From assembly GCA_964017125.1 (NCBI GenBank), contig OZ024909.1, positions 79,080,189 through 79,144,188 on the forward strand: a stretch of DNA of 64,000 nt, read 5' to 3'. Position 1 is the first letter of the stretch. Every line of letters starts with the position of its first letter. The DNA comes from Flabesymbios commensalis (Eukaryota > Annelida > Polychaeta > Terebellida > Flabelligeridae). The notes under the pieces are model-generated. The model saw nothing but the letters and a program-made list of their open reading frames with translations. It had not been told where the DNA came from and did no database searches. Of the stretch, positions 19,384-30,893 are shown in pieces. A program made the translations under genes and the position numbers.

Positions 19384-20012
19384 GTAAAGTAAAATATTTG
19401 CTTTACTTCACTTTTCGGCCAGTATGGCCATTTAAGTGAAAATTCCAGGTATTACAATATCCCATATTGTATAGTTAAAGTAGTAAAGGAAAGACAAAGC
19501 CAATAAAAGCATGATCGTACTAAAATATTCAGTTTAAAGTATTTGATTTGATAAGATGACGATGCTCCTGGCACCTATATGTAACGAGTCTGATGACATA
19601 TTGTAGCGCCTGCACTACAACACAGTTTAATGAGTATAAAAATATCAGTATAAATAATGTAAAATATGAAGTTATTATAAAATGAACGACTTATCAAGTC
19701 ACTATATCTCCATGAAATTGGAGTGATTGTGTAAAAACTACAAGTCTAAGTCTAATAATTAAAACATAGAATATAGGTTACATTCCCGAAGGAACTGAAT
19801 AATAAAACCAGCAGGGGTGTCCCTGAATAGCTCAAATAAGGAATTAAAAGCAAAATATTTCCTTCTGATGTGCGCATATTTCGCACAACTGAGAAGGACA
19901 TGTCTTACAGTGAGACGAGTATTGCAGCACATAGGTCGCAATTCTCCTCTCAATAAATAGCCGTTAGTGAAATAGGCATGGCCAATTCTGGCCCTGCATA
20001 AGACAACGTCAT
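19384..20012 (-). mobile_element. 5'-truncated LINE copy
   Basis: Minus-strand copy of the LINE described at 22362-28154, covering its 3' UTR and the last ORF2 codons (frame at 19953-19759 reads GELRPMCCNTRLTVRHVLLS then CAKYAHIRRKYF). Unlike the long copy it keeps the C-terminal Cys-containing segment after VRHVLLS. Similarity stops near 20012. Confidence 0.85.
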
Positions 20013-20983
20013 CAACGTATTGTATTAATCATCCACCGCGTTGATTCGTGTTTACGACATTATCATGTAACCTTGACCCATCAATCAATTGGACCTAAGA
20101 AATTCATGAAATTGTGACAGAAACCTCACTTCATGTTCGAGATTATCGATTACAATAATTCTGAAGTATTTATATTGCTACACGTTATATCAAGGAGATA
20201 AGCTAAATGTACTGAGATTATAGGTAAGTGTGTTATAGTTCATACGTTGCTCTTGAAAAAAACACAACATAAGCTAATGGGTCAAGTTCTGACGCTGAAC
20301 GATCAGTGAAGCGTCATTTCGGACTAGTGTTCTAAGGGTTAAAACTTGAAAACGAGTTCCAGTGTTGGTTTGTCAATGTGTCCACTCACTCTGAAAAGAC
20401 CCGAAATAGAACCCAGCAGGTACAGGGACTCTACCCTCTTGTTTTACACTGCTACACAAGCATGTAATCGCTTTTTACCAGCAACTGCTTGTGATAACCC
20501 CCAATACCAGAGTAAGTTCAAGTTTGATGACGTAGCAGTAAAAGATTTTCCCTGGAAACGAGAAGGATCTTGATCAGGACAGGAAGCTGTTGACAAATGT
20601 GTAAGTTGGATAGACTTGCCAGAAGACATGAAGAAACATATGGCTGAACTGCTGAACTCGTGTTTACATGAAAGACTTTTATGTGTGGTTTGAAGTATTG
20701 GTGTGGTAATTGACCAGCCCTGGACAATATAAACCTTTCCGGTGTCCTGAACTAAGTGAGGCGAATGGCAACTTCGGGTCCAGAACGGTCGACAATGCTC
20801 TGGAGAAGTTTTTAAATGGTATAAACAAGTGGAGAAGCTTTTTAGGGGATTATGTCGGCGTTCTGTAAAGTCAATACAGACAGATGATTTAGTGTTGGAA
20901 GTGACTTTATCGGATTATAATTTGAAAGGTGTTCAAGAATAAAATTTGTGGGCATAGCCACAAACATTTTTCGCCCGATATAT
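20013..20983 (+). other. Spacer with short open frames of unknown origin
   Basis: A 75-codon frame (20346-20573) and short in-phase fragments after it (SGQEAVDKCVSWIDLPED, then MKKHMAELLNSCLHERL) look like decayed coding sequence, but I cannot assign a family. The rest is AT-rich spacer. Confidence 0.3.
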
Positions 20984-21235
20984 GTAGTAGTAAATTATTG
21001 CTTTACGTCACTTCTCGGCACAAAGGGTCATTTAGGTGACATTGTAATACGATAAAAAAGTTGTAGTCAATTGATGAGATAAATGATGTAGGCCTACAGC
21101 TGATGATGTGAGGGTGGGAGTGATAGGACATTGTTGGTTATTGAGAGCGTTTTCCTTCACTCGCTGTGATAAGGGGTTCTTGATTTACCCCCAGATATGC
21201 CCAGACGTCCAGAGACTTTTCACAATGTAATTTAA
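20984..21235 (-). mobile_element. (TAC)n-tailed retroposon fragment
   Basis: Starts GTAGTAG then 'TTGCTTTACGTCACTTCTCG', 'GTAATACGATAAAAA' and 'GAGAGCGTTTTCCTTC'. The same order is seen in copies at 31868, 32966, 36795, 37531, 38503, 40736, 41028, 44439 and 58207. Orientation is set by the (TAC)n tail at the 3' end, so this copy is minus. I see no ORF; it may be the 3' part of a LINE or a SINE. Confidence 0.75.
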
Positions 21236-21252
21236 TGGGTCTTTTAAACTCG

Positions 21253-21345
21253 GAGCTCGGAGTTAGCATATTGGCTAAGGATGTTGAGCGGAGGAGCCAG
21301 GGTATGTCACTGGTTCGATTACCCCTGCGGCCGATACCGTTTTTG
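21253..21345 (+). mobile_element. tRNA-derived SINE-like sequence
   Basis: TTAGCATATTGGCTAAGG resembles a decayed A box, and GGTTCGATTACC about 50 bases later is a good B box (GGTTCRANNCC). The pairing of the arms is poor, so it is a SINE head or relic rather than a tRNA gene. Confidence 0.5.
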
Positions 21346-21559
21346 TGAACACATTATGCATCAATCTAAGCAGTTCAAATCCATGGGCTAATGGCAACTG
21401 CAAAGTATAGGCCTAACCGATTAGCGTCGAATACAACAGTTCAGAATAACATGTCAAAATAGATGTGAACGACCAAATAAAACATTCTAGTAATAATTAA
21501 GGATTTCTAACCATTTAGTTACTATCATAGGGTATCTTTTTTTAAAACCAAGGCGCAAG

Positions 21560-21905
21560 GGCAAACGTTGAAACAAGTGACAGTGGATTGTAGCGGTATT
21601 TTTGCCCCGGGATAACTTGGTGTAGCTATTGGAAGGGCTGTAAATAAAGAAGGTCTAAGGGTAGATGATTATGATGTCGAAAATGCAAATGCATTTCTTC
21701 GTTAGTGGCCATAGTAATTGAAGGGTTGATGATATGGAGATCAAAATGTCACCAAAACAATTCCTCAGTGGTATGTGATGGTTATGTGAAGTATGAGGAA
21801 GCAGAAGTTGATAGATTTGTAGCTATCTTGAAAACAAATACCTGCGGCGGCGACGGACCGTGTGGAGTACAATAAGCAGCCCGCTACGGCGATTGCTGCT
21901 TAATA
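21560..21905 (+). repeat. Dispersed coding-like repeat with terminal hairpin, copy 1
   Basis: Shares about 230 bp with 30226-30470. In both copies one frame reads SSLVAI.IE/KGLMIW.SKCHQ, then CDG.VKYEE and TNTCGGDGPCGVQ-stop (copy 1) or NNCGGGESGPCGIQ-stop (copy 2). A hairpin GCAGCCCGC...(A)TTGCTGC follows the stop. Upstream VAIGRAVNKEG and LRVDDYDVENANAF are in another frame. The conserved frame and stop suggest it was once coding; family unknown. Confidence 0.5.
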
Positions 21906-21911
21906 AGCACA

Positions 21912-21987
21912 TTGAGTAAGTAAGTAAAATATTTGCTTTACTTCACTTTTCGGCCAGTATGGCCATTTAAGTGAAAATTCCAGGTAT
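21912..21987 (-). mobile_element. Very short LINE 3' end
   Basis: About 76 bp from the (TAAG)n tail to 'CCAGGTATT', cut off where the next LINE tail begins. Confidence 0.8.
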
Positions 21988-22361
21988 TGTAAGTAAGTAA
22001 AATATTTGCTTTACTTCACTTTTCGGCCAGTATGGCCATTTAAGTGAACATTCCAGGTATTACAATAACCCATATTGTATAGTTAAAGTAGTAAAGGTAA
22101 GACAAAGCTAATAAAAGCATGTTCGTACTAAAATATTTAGTTTAAATGTTTGATATGATAAGGGGGGGAGGGTGTTACCTTCACGTGGTCCCCCTGGTAA
22201 CTTCTTTTAGAAGGCTAAACACACCCTCAACCTGTTTGCCGTGGGTTGCATCTCGTACAGGTGGGAGAAGGGATCCTGGTGGTTGAGGGCGTAGGAGCCT
22301 GCGGACTCTATTCTCCCAACACACCACTTTGGCCCTTATCTCATTGAGACGGGTGGTCTGG
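21988..22361 (-). mobile_element. LINE copy with inverted 5' segment (twin-priming structure)
   Basis: 21988-22160 is the LINE 3' UTR on the minus strand. It is joined at the G-run (22161) to about 200 bp of the same family's 5' UTR in plus orientation (22161-22361), nearly identical to the reverse complement of 27948-28153. Read in element sense this is inverted 5' part then 3' part, with the RNA 5' end at the internal joint, which is what twin priming during retrotransposition produces. Confidence 0.75.
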
Positions 22362-22726
22362 TAAGTAAGTAAGTAAAATATTTGCTTTACTTCACTTTTC
22401 GGCCAGTATGGCCATTTAAGTGAAAATTCCAGGTATTACTATATCCCATATTGTATAGTTAAAGTAGTAAAGGAAAGACAAAGCCAATAAAAGCATGTTC
22501 GTACTAAAATATTCAGTTTAAAGTGTTCGATATGATAAGATGATGATGCTCCTGGCACCTATATGTAACGAGTCTGATGACATGTTGTAGCGCCTGCACT
22601 ACAACACAGTTTAATGAGTATAAAAATATCAGTATAAATAATGTAAAATATGAAGTTATTATAAAATGAACGACTTATCAAGTCACTATATCTCCATGAA
22701 ATTGGAGTGATTGTGTAAAAAGCCTA

Positions 22727-25700
22727 TGTCAAATAATTAAAACATGTAATATAGGTTACATTCCCGAAGGAACTGAATAATAAAACCAGCAGGGGTGTCC
22801 CTGAATAGCTCAAATAAGGAATTAAATGCAAAATACTTCCTTCTGATGTGCTGAGAAGGACATGTCTTACAGTGAGACGAGTATTGCAGCACATAGGTCG
22901 CAATTCTCCTCTCAATAAATAGCCGCTTGTGAAATAGGCATGGCCAATTCTGGCCCTGCATAAGACAATACCATCTCTTCGGCGTTCCATTGGTGTAAAA
23001 GATCGCTTAATGATTGGTTGTACCTCGAACAATTTGCTGGTGACATTGATGTTCCATTCACCTTGCAAAATGTCATCAAGGTAGACAGAGATGTTGTACT
23101 TGAAATCAGTATATGGTAAATAATAAAACTGTTTCGTCTTATCCAGGGCAGCCTTGGCCAAAACATCAGCCCGTTCATTGCCCTGTATTCCAATATGGCT
23201 GGGTACCCAGCAAAAAATAATGTCCTTGTGCCCAGACAAGTAGTGACACATATGCAAAATATTGGAAACAATTGGGTTGTTGAGTTTTTGACTCTTAAGA
23301 GCCTGCAATGAAGATAGCGAGTCTGTGATGATCATGAACTCCTCGTCATTACTATCCCAGATGTATTCGATGGCAGCTTCAATAGCTAACAGCTCTGCTG
23401 TGCAAATTGAAGCCTCATCGTTAAAGCGGCAGCTAAATTCATGATCATCACAGACAAAGGACATAGCTGTCCTCTTGTCTTCCTTTGATCCGTCAGTATA
23501 CACCTTCCGGTGCCTCGGAAATCTACAAAATAACTCAAGCAACATGCTCTGGAAGACAAGGGGACAGGTGTCTCCTTTCCTGAGATCTGAGAGGTTAAAA
23601 AGTATATTAGGCTGTTGGAGAAGCCATGGTGGACATTCTGGTGGGCGCACAACGTTAATTGCGTCGAGCTCCACCTCCATGTCCTCCAGATGGGGTTGAA
23701 GCCTTATACCCAAAGTAGGTATAGTCCCTGGCTTGTTGTTAAACAGTCTCTTGTACTCTGGGTTGACAACACACGTGTATGCCGGGTTCTCAGGATTTGC
23801 TTTCATCTTCATATAGTATTGCAGGCTCAGCTTCAACCGGCGAGTCTCTAAAGAGGGCTCACCGGTCTCCACCTGAAGACTTTCGATTGGTGATGTTCGA
23901 AATGCCCCTGAGCATAATCTCAAACCTTGGTTCGCGATTAGATCAAGTACTGCTAAGTACGATCGTCTCGCTGAACCATAAACAATACAACCATAATCCA
24001 GTTTGGATCTGATGTGAGACCAGTAAATCCTCAGTAAGGTTGTCCGGTCACCACCCCAATCCTTGCTGGATATAACTCGTAGTAATTGTAATGCTTTCCT
24101 ACACTTATCTTTCATATATTTGATGTGTGGAATAAAACTGAGCTTCTTGTCGAAAAACAGACCCAAGAAATTTGACCTGCTCTTCAACAGGTAGCTGTTG
24201 TCCATATAGTTTGAGATTAGGCTCAGGCTGTAAGCCATTTTTTTTGCAAAAATGTACACAAAGTTTTTGTGGGAGAAAATTTAATGCCGTTCTCATTCGC
24301 ACAAGTCACCAACTTATCGAGGCAACCTTGCAGGCGCCGCTCAATTATTGCCATATTGCTTGACTAGCAGTAAACAGCCAGATCATCAACATATAATGAT
24401 TTTTCAATATCGTCTGGTAAAGCATCAATTATACTGTTTATTTTAACGGTAAATAGAGTTGGTGAAAGGATACTACCTTGTGGGACACCCTCCTCCTGTG
24501 GATTTAGTGAAGAGTGGGTGTTGTCTAAGCGGACTTTAAATTTTCTCCCCTTTAAAAAATTGTCAATGAATAAGGGTAATCTACCCTTCAGGCCCATTTC
24601 ATGGAGATCTTTCATGATACCACCCTTCCATGTGGTATCATAGGCCTTTTCTAAATCAAAGAATACTCCAACTGTTTGTTGATTTTTAACAAAACCTTGA
24701 CGGATATAAGTCTCTAGTCTGACCAAATGGTCTGTGGTGCTTTTCCCTTTTTGAAAACCACATTGATATTTAGTTATTATGTTATTGTCTTGTAAAAACC
24801 ATGTGAGACGATGATTGATCATGCGCTCCATGATTTTGCAAAGACAACTTGTCAATGTCATCTGGGAAATCCTGAGATTGCCACAGATCATTCAAGAGTA
24901 GAAGCAACAGATCAAGTGATACATCAGGCAAATGTTTCAGAAACTGGTAGTGAATTTCATCAGGGCCAGTTGCCGAATCAGTTGCCTGAGCGATAGATTT
25001 AATTAGTTCTCGTTTAGAGAAATTAACATTGTACTTTTCGTCATTATCTGACTCAAAGTCCAATGTGTTCTCCTTCTCCTTATCCCGAATCTTTCGAAAT
25101 TTTTCCTGATAATGATCTGGCGATGATTTAGCAGCGAAGGATGTCGCCAGCTTTTCTGCAATATCCGTTTTATTGGTTATTGTGTCAGAATCAGTGACAA
25201 GGTACTTCATGGTTTTATCTTTCCTCTTGCCACTGATTCTGCGCAGCATTTGCCAAGTATGTTTTGCCGATGTATTATTATTTAGTGTGGAGACATATGC
25301 TCTCCAAGATTGCCGCTTGGCTTCACTGATTGTGCGGCGAGCTTTAGCGTAATCTTTCTTATATCCGTCAAGGTTTTGTCTAGTTGGATGTTTTTTAAAT
25401 TTTTGCAAGGATTTTTTCCTTTTGTCTATTGCCTTTCGGCAACCTTCGTCAAACCAGGGTTTGTCGAGTTTTTTGGGAACTGTCGAGGTTTTGGGTATGC
25501 TTTTATCTGCTATATTGTGTAACTTGTCTGTAAAAAGGGCTATAGGGTCATCAACCCCCTCTTCATTCTCAAATTGAGAGATTGTGAGGCTCTCCCCACA
25601 AGACTGTTGGAAGGCCTCCCAATCTGCTCTGTGCAGCCTCTAATGCTGCACTCTTTCTTCAACAATAGAGTTGTTGCTCTCTATAAATATAGGATAATGA

Positions 25701-26326
25701 TCACTGCTACAGAGATCCTCGTTGACCCTCCAAGTGTAATCCAAATATAAATCGGGATCACACAAGGATAGGTCAATGGCTGTTGCAGATCCTAAAGCAG
25801 GGTGCAAATACGTGGTGGTATCATCATTAAAAATGCAGAGGTTTTCCTCTGCGAGGAAGTCTTCTATTATTCTGCCCCGTGGGTTGATGTCCCTACAGCC
25901 CCACATTGTGTGGTGCCCGTTAAAATCTCCCAGTAGCATGAAGGGTTTGGGCAATTGTTTTACCAGCTGCCTCAATTCCACAACATCTACTGAGCGGTTT
26001 GGGGGTAAATAAACAGAGCATATCGTCATTGGCCTGTGACAGTTTATGTTAACCGCCACAGCCTGTAAAGTTGTATTCAACGTGATCTGTTGATGTGGTG
26101 CTCCATCCTTTACAAGGATGGAAACCCCCCAGCAGGCCCTTTCATTATTGGCAGGGCCAAAACAATTGATTATTGAATAGTTTTTAAAACTTATGTTAGT
26201 GTTAGGTTTTAAGTTAGTCTCCTGCAGGCACACAGCCGCTGGGCTGTGCTCCTGCAGAAGAATAGCCAGGTCATTGTAATTTGATCTTAAACCTCGACAG
26301 TTCCATTGTATAATTTTGTGGGCCAT
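22727..26326 (-). pseudogene. LINE ORF2: AP-endonuclease, reverse transcriptase, RNase H
   Basis: Begins MAHKIIQWNCRGLRSN at 26326. Endonuclease motifs: LQETNLKP, LLGDFNGHHTMWG, SSDHYPIF. Reverse transcriptase motifs: FDLEKAYDTTW (A), GVPQGSILSPTLF (B), LYVDDLAVY (C, catalytic YVDD). RNase H: VYTDGSKEDKR, CTAELLAIEA, IITDSLSSLQAL, GNERADVLAKAAL. The frame is interrupted by a TAA near 25640, frame changes near 25400-24800 and 24250, and a TAG at 24366-24364. A ~15-base deletion after VRHVLLS (about 22850) relative to 19870 and 40290 removes the C-terminal Cys segment. Confidence 0.88.
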
Positions 26327-27609
26327 TATGAATTTTTATGCCTCCCTGGTTTTATCTGTGCTTGGAGTGTAGCGACGGTGTCAGGAGATACAAATACCTC
26401 GTTATCGCTGCTTTCATCACCATCTACACACTCCATGGATTCGTATCTGTTGTACGTAGCGATCTGGCCATTTTTTGTTTGTTTTGAATCCCTATTTGCC
26501 AGTGGCTTTGGGGCAGTAGGGGTAGCTGCTGTTGTTGTATTTTTATTGATCATAGTTTGTTTTTTGGCAGTGGAGGTATCTTTGCTTGTATTAGGTTTTG
26601 ATGAAGAGGATACAGGTGTTGCGGAAACATTTGTTGCACCAGTTGCAGATCTGATCTCTACTGTATCAGTCTGGCAACCAACCGACACAACCTGCTTCGC
26701 GACAACACTGGCAAATGATGGTTGTTTGTTAACCCCTTCAACAATTTTACGAGCTTCTGGGAAAGAGATCTTCCGTTCCGTTCGGATACGTTGGATCTCT
26801 TTCTCCGTTTTCCATCGGGGGCAATCTCTGGAATAGGCTGTGTGGTTCCCGCCACAGTTGGCACATTTTATTGGATAGTTGCAAGAGGAGTCAGGATGTT
26901 CTGTCGATTGACCACAGCGTCCACAGACACGCTCTCTCTTGCAACCTTCCTGATGGTGTCCAAATTGTTGGCACTTGAAACACCTCAAAGGGTGTGGTAT
27001 GTATAGTTGTATAGGGCATAGCTCAAATCCAACTTTAATATCAGCCGGTGGCTTTGGAAAGTTGAATGTGAGCACCGCTGTATTTAATTTGATTGTATCT
27101 CCATTCTTTTTTATTGTAATAATTCTAGCATCGGATACTCCTTGTCTTTTTAATTGTGCTTTAAGTTCTTCATTGGTGGTGTTTTTGATTTCTTGAGTTC
27201 GTATGACACCCTTTGAGGTGTTTAAAGTCCTGTGCGGGGAAACCTTCACAGGAATTCCAGCTATTTCTTTGATTGCCAAGAGCTAGGTGGAGTAGGTTTC
27301 TCTGTCGACCTCAATTAAGAGGTCGCCAGACCTAAGCCTTTTGATGTTCTTAGGCTCTCCAACCAAGCCTTCTATGCCTTTTTGTATAGCAAATGTTGAG
27401 AGTCTGGAGAGGGATTTGTCCTCATCTCCAGACATCATCAACAGGAACCGTGGAAACATGATTTTTGCTTTTTTCATCTCAGTCACAATTTTTGTGTATC
27501 TTGCAATAAATTCGGCATCTGTGTCATCATCTGATGTATTATTTTGTTCTGCCTTCTTTCTTTTTTTCACTTTGCTGGTGTTGGGCGGGGGTGAAGGGTT
27601 ATCAGTCAT
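26326..27609 (-). pseudogene. LINE ORF1, gag-like protein with CCHC zinc knuckles
   Basis: Starts at ATG 27609 with a Pro/Ser/Lys-rich head and runs to TAA at 26328-26326, with a single in-frame TAG at 27285-27283. Three consecutive knuckles are visible: CFKCQQFGHHQEGC, CGRCGQSTEHPDSSC and CANCGGNHTAYSRDC. Such proteins bind element RNA. The stop overlaps the ORF2 start as TAATG, an arrangement used by some LINEs for termination-reinitiation. Confidence 0.85.
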
Positions 27610-28154
27610 ATTGGATTAGTATAGTTTTTCATCACCCTGGCGCTCCACCCGCCATGGAGCCCTACCAGGGGACAATCTGCCCGCGGTAACCAGCAGGAAG
27701 AATTGTCAGAGCTACCAGGGTGATATACTCATAGCAAAAGAACAGCAGTTGCAATAACCGCAGTACACATCCTTTCACTTGATTAGCCCATGAGCAACGT
27801 GATTTGGTGTTCAGATTCGTGTATATAGTAATGAAAAAGCGCTACCTGTATACATACGTCTTTGATGATGAGATGAGGCGAAACGATAAATAATAAACAA
27901 GTATGAACACCAAATCAACGAGACCAGCCGATTGATCTGGCCGGGCCCACCAGACCACCCGTCTCAATGAGATAAGGGCCAAAGTGGTGTGTTGGGAGTA
28001 TGGAGTCCGCAGGCTCCTACGCCCTCAACCACCAGGATCCCTTCTCCCACCTATACGGGATGCAACCCACGGCAAACAGGTTGAGGGTGTGTTTAGCCTT
28101 CTAAAAGAAGTTACCAGGGGGACCACGTGGAGGTAACACCCTCCCCCCCCCCCG

Positions 28155-28312
28155 TAAAAACTACAAGTCTAAGTTAAAATAGTGTCATTGTCAAAACAAA
28201 TATATAATATATACTATATACTATAATAAAAAAAAAGTAAACCCATTTAGACATAAATATGAATGACATAAACAATGAACAGAGAAACCATTAAGTAAGT
28301 AAGTAAAATGTC
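28155..28312 (-). mobile_element. LINE-related fragment and (TAAG)n
   Basis: 'TAAAAACTACAAGTCTAAGT' matches the LINE 3' UTR as at 19735 and 40139, then text shared with 29210-29340 ('AACAATGAACAGA..AACCATTA'). It ends in (TAAG)n at 28292-28312 with a stub of another tail. The full-length copy appears to have inserted at its left edge. Confidence 0.6.
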
Positions 28313-28632
28313 TTCTTTGTCAGGCGTGTCGTCAAATCAGTGAGTATACACATAGTACAGGGCCTACTATTATTGAGAAATTAGCTGATTGTATGCTATT
28401 AATTTTTTTTATTGCATATATACTACCACTTGTACAATGATTTCCAGATGTTTTTCATATTTATTGTCGAATAACTGTTTCTTACATAAGACTACATTTT
28501 TTAGTTTGTGACAAATATTTTCTGAATAGCTATATTACCTTTTTTACTATTATGTGTTATATTAAAATCATTTTCTGATTAGCTATTATTATTATTATTG
28601 CTATTACTGGCTTTATTTTTTTATATTATTAG

Positions 28633-28821
28633 GTAAGTGAAGTCAAATCCGGAGAAGGGTGGACCCGACAAGATCTGGTGCTCCAAGACCCTAACCTCTC
28701 TTGCCAGGCAACACTCAAGTTTTGGAATGGTGTGTTTTGCAATATTTCAAAAGAACAGGAATTGGTCCTGGTCATGTGGCGACATTCCATGCGAGAAATG
28801 GGTCTGAGATTAAATCTCTAA
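28633..28821 (+). CDS. Exon of unidentified gene, possible OB-fold segment
   Basis: After TTATTAG (ends 28632) a frame runs 62 codons to TAA: VSEVKSGEGWTRQDLVLQD, SCQATLKFW, ISKEQELVLVMW. The alternation 'DLVLQD..L.....L.FW' recalls RPA-like OB folds, which bind single-stranded DNA; this is a weak resemblance. No good donor precedes the stop. LINE insertions separate it from 30552, so they may belong to one interrupted gene. Confidence 0.35.
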   Translation, partial: VSEVKSGEGWTRQDLVLQDPNLSCQATLKFWNGVFCNISKEQELVLVMWRHSMREMGLRLNL

Positions 28822-28849
28822 ACGCCACCACCATGACCGACATCACAGA

Positions 28850-29965
28850 GTAAGTAAATAAGTAAGTAAAATGTCTGCTTTACTTGATTTTTCGGCCAGT
28901 ATGGCCATTTAAATGACAATTCAGACTAAAATAATAATATGATATCTTGCACACATCACAACACATCATCTTGAAGAGTAAAAATGATAAAGTAAAAAGT
29001 CCAAACTGATAATAGTATGTCCGAACTAAGGCATTCAGATAAAAACGATTTATGATAACATGATCGTGCCTGTGGCACCTATATGTAACGAGTTTTGTAT
29101 TGGATATATATACATTCTAAAAACCTTAGACAGCGCCAGCGCCGATACACAATATAAATTAATACAAAAAATGACAAAAATAATTATTTTTATGTAAATC
29201 GCAAAACGTGTTTGTGTCAAAAACAAATATATAACAGTAGAAAAAAATAAAGCCCGACATCACTTTTCAACAAAAACAACCATAGTTGTGCAAAAATTAT
29301 TATGAATATATGAAACAATGAACAGAAAAACTATTAAACAACAAAATAACAAATTCTCAAAAAATAAAGACTCACAGTGCCCCCACACTTGGTAGGTAAT
29401 AAGGTCTGCGATATTGAAGAGCACCACAAAGCGATCACAAACCGTGAGAACACCGTAAGTCACCGTGGGCTAATTGTATGGCAATGGCTTCTCTCTGACA
29501 TGCTGCATTATCCGCCAGGATGCCACAGAGAAACCATTAAATTATTACAATCCTGGTGAATAAATCAATGACGATACACTAATATATACTTCAAACAATT
29601 CTGTAATGTACGAAGTATGTGCTGGACGATCAATCCGGGGGCGACATCCCAGAGAAATCACCCAGCACAGATCAAAGAACCCACTGTACTATGAAAAAAT
29701 ATATATATAAATATATAAATATGAATATATAAAGATTATATAAAGAATTTGAACTGAAGACTATTAGAAAATAAATATAACAACCTCGGTGAAAAACCCT
29801 GAACCACCGAAAAGCAAACACAAAAAACACATGAGAAAAAAACTTCACGACACAAAAAGTAGATAAACTCCGGTTTGATGAAAGTTGCAGAAACGCAGAC
29901 AACACAGAGTAATTCGGTTGTATTGCTCCACATGATTGCTCCACATTCAAACAATAAATATGTAT
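28850..29965 (-). mobile_element. LINE subfamily copy with internal deletion, copy A
   Basis: Starts with (TAAG)n-like tail then 'CGGCCAGTATGGCCATTTAA', like the main LINE, but the interior (from about 29390: 'ATATTGAAGAGCACCACA', 'TGCATTATCCGCCAGGATGC', 'GTGCTGGACGATCAATCCGG') is different and shared with 48960-49580. No ORF2 motifs are present. It looks like a non-autonomous derivative. Confidence 0.7.
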
Positions 29966-30225
29966 GAATTGACCCTTGCCACGAAACTCGGCAGCCTATA
30001 CAGAAATAACAAGCGTCTCACCAGAAATGCATGACATATTGTCTCTTAATGCATATCTGGTCAGACATAATTAAAATGGATGGATGTGTGACATGGCCGC
30101 TAAAAATGGCCGCTAAACAGCCACTTTAAAATTTTTGGATTCCAAAGTTAATCAGGTCATTGGCTGACATAACGGAGCATATTTGCCAAATTAAGATAAG
30201 ATGGATAACAACTTTTTCCTGAAAC

Positions 30226-30470
30226 GTGCTAGCGAAAATTTCTTCGTTAGTGGCCATAATAATTAAAGAGTTGATGATATGGGGATCAAAATGTCACCAA
30301 AACAATTCCCCAGTGATATGTGACGGCAATGTGAAGTATGAGGAAACATACATTGATAAATTAGTAGTTATCTTGCAAACAAATAACTGCGGAGGCGGCG
30401 AAAGCGGACCGTGTGGAATACAGTAAGCAGCCCGCCTCGGCGAGGGCTGCTTAATAAACACGATTGGTTA
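30226..30470 (+). repeat. Dispersed coding-like repeat with terminal hairpin, copy 2
   Basis: Second copy of the sequence at 21560-21905. Its 66-codon frame ends at TAA (30424-30426). A perfect GCAGCCC/GGGCTGC hairpin follows at about 30426-30451, then AATAAA-like TTAATAAA. It lies just upstream of the exon at 30552. Confidence 0.5.
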
Positions 30471-30551
30471 CAAATTGAGCTAACCTGTAAAAAGGTTACT
30501 ATATATTTTTGAGACATAATTGTTACATAGAAACACTTCTATTGTTTACAG

Positions 30552-30893
30552 TGATGGTACAAAATCCGTGATAACTGATAAAGAAGAGTTCTTTGACATC
30601 AAGTGCTCGACACCATTTCAGTTTGTGGATTTACACAATATTTTGCCTGTGATGGTGTCTGTGGAGGTCACGAAGGGCGACATTGCTGCCATGAAGTATG
30701 TAAATTTCTTCAAAATTATATAGATCAATTGTAATAAGAAAATAGTAGTTAAAAAAACCATAAGCATCTATACTATTCAATTGTCATATTGTATTTCATA
30801 AATATGCACTCAGTAATTTTTGATGTAACTAATTTTTTGTTTGTTTTCAGAATACCTGACACAGCAGCAGCAGTCGACGTCGCTATATCTTAA
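30552..30893 (+). CDS. Last two exons of unidentified gene
   Basis: Exon 30552-30695 (acceptor TTTACAG, donor GTATGT) encodes DGTKSVITDKEEFFDIKC, FQFVDLHNILPVMVSVEV and TKGDIAAMK. It joins in phase to 30851-30893 (acceptor TTTTCAG), IPDTAAAVDVAIS-stop. The TAA stop overlaps a poly(A) signal AATAAA at 30892-30897. The phases and signals argue for a genuine 3' end of a plus-strand gene. Family not recognised; an OB-fold relative is possible. Confidence 0.55.

Larger units (their letters stand above)
22362..28154 (-). mobile_element. Near full-length LINE (I/Nimb- or Jockey-like non-LTR retrotransposon)
   Basis: Minus-strand element of about 5.8 kb. The 5' end is a G-run (28143-28153), followed by a ~545-bp 5' UTR, ORF1 with three zinc knuckles, ORF2 with AP-endonuclease, reverse transcriptase and RNase H, a ~360-bp 3' UTR and a (TTAC)n tail at 22362-22376. 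The RNase H domain favours the I group (I, Nimb) or R1/LOA over classical Jockey. Several stops and frame changes in ORF2 and one stop in ORF1 make this copy inactive. It is embedded between other copies of its own family. Confidence 0.9.

Noticed and set aside
24172-26836. Plus-strand frames of up to 176 codons across the LINE
   Set aside because: They are shadows of the minus-strand ORF1 and ORF2.
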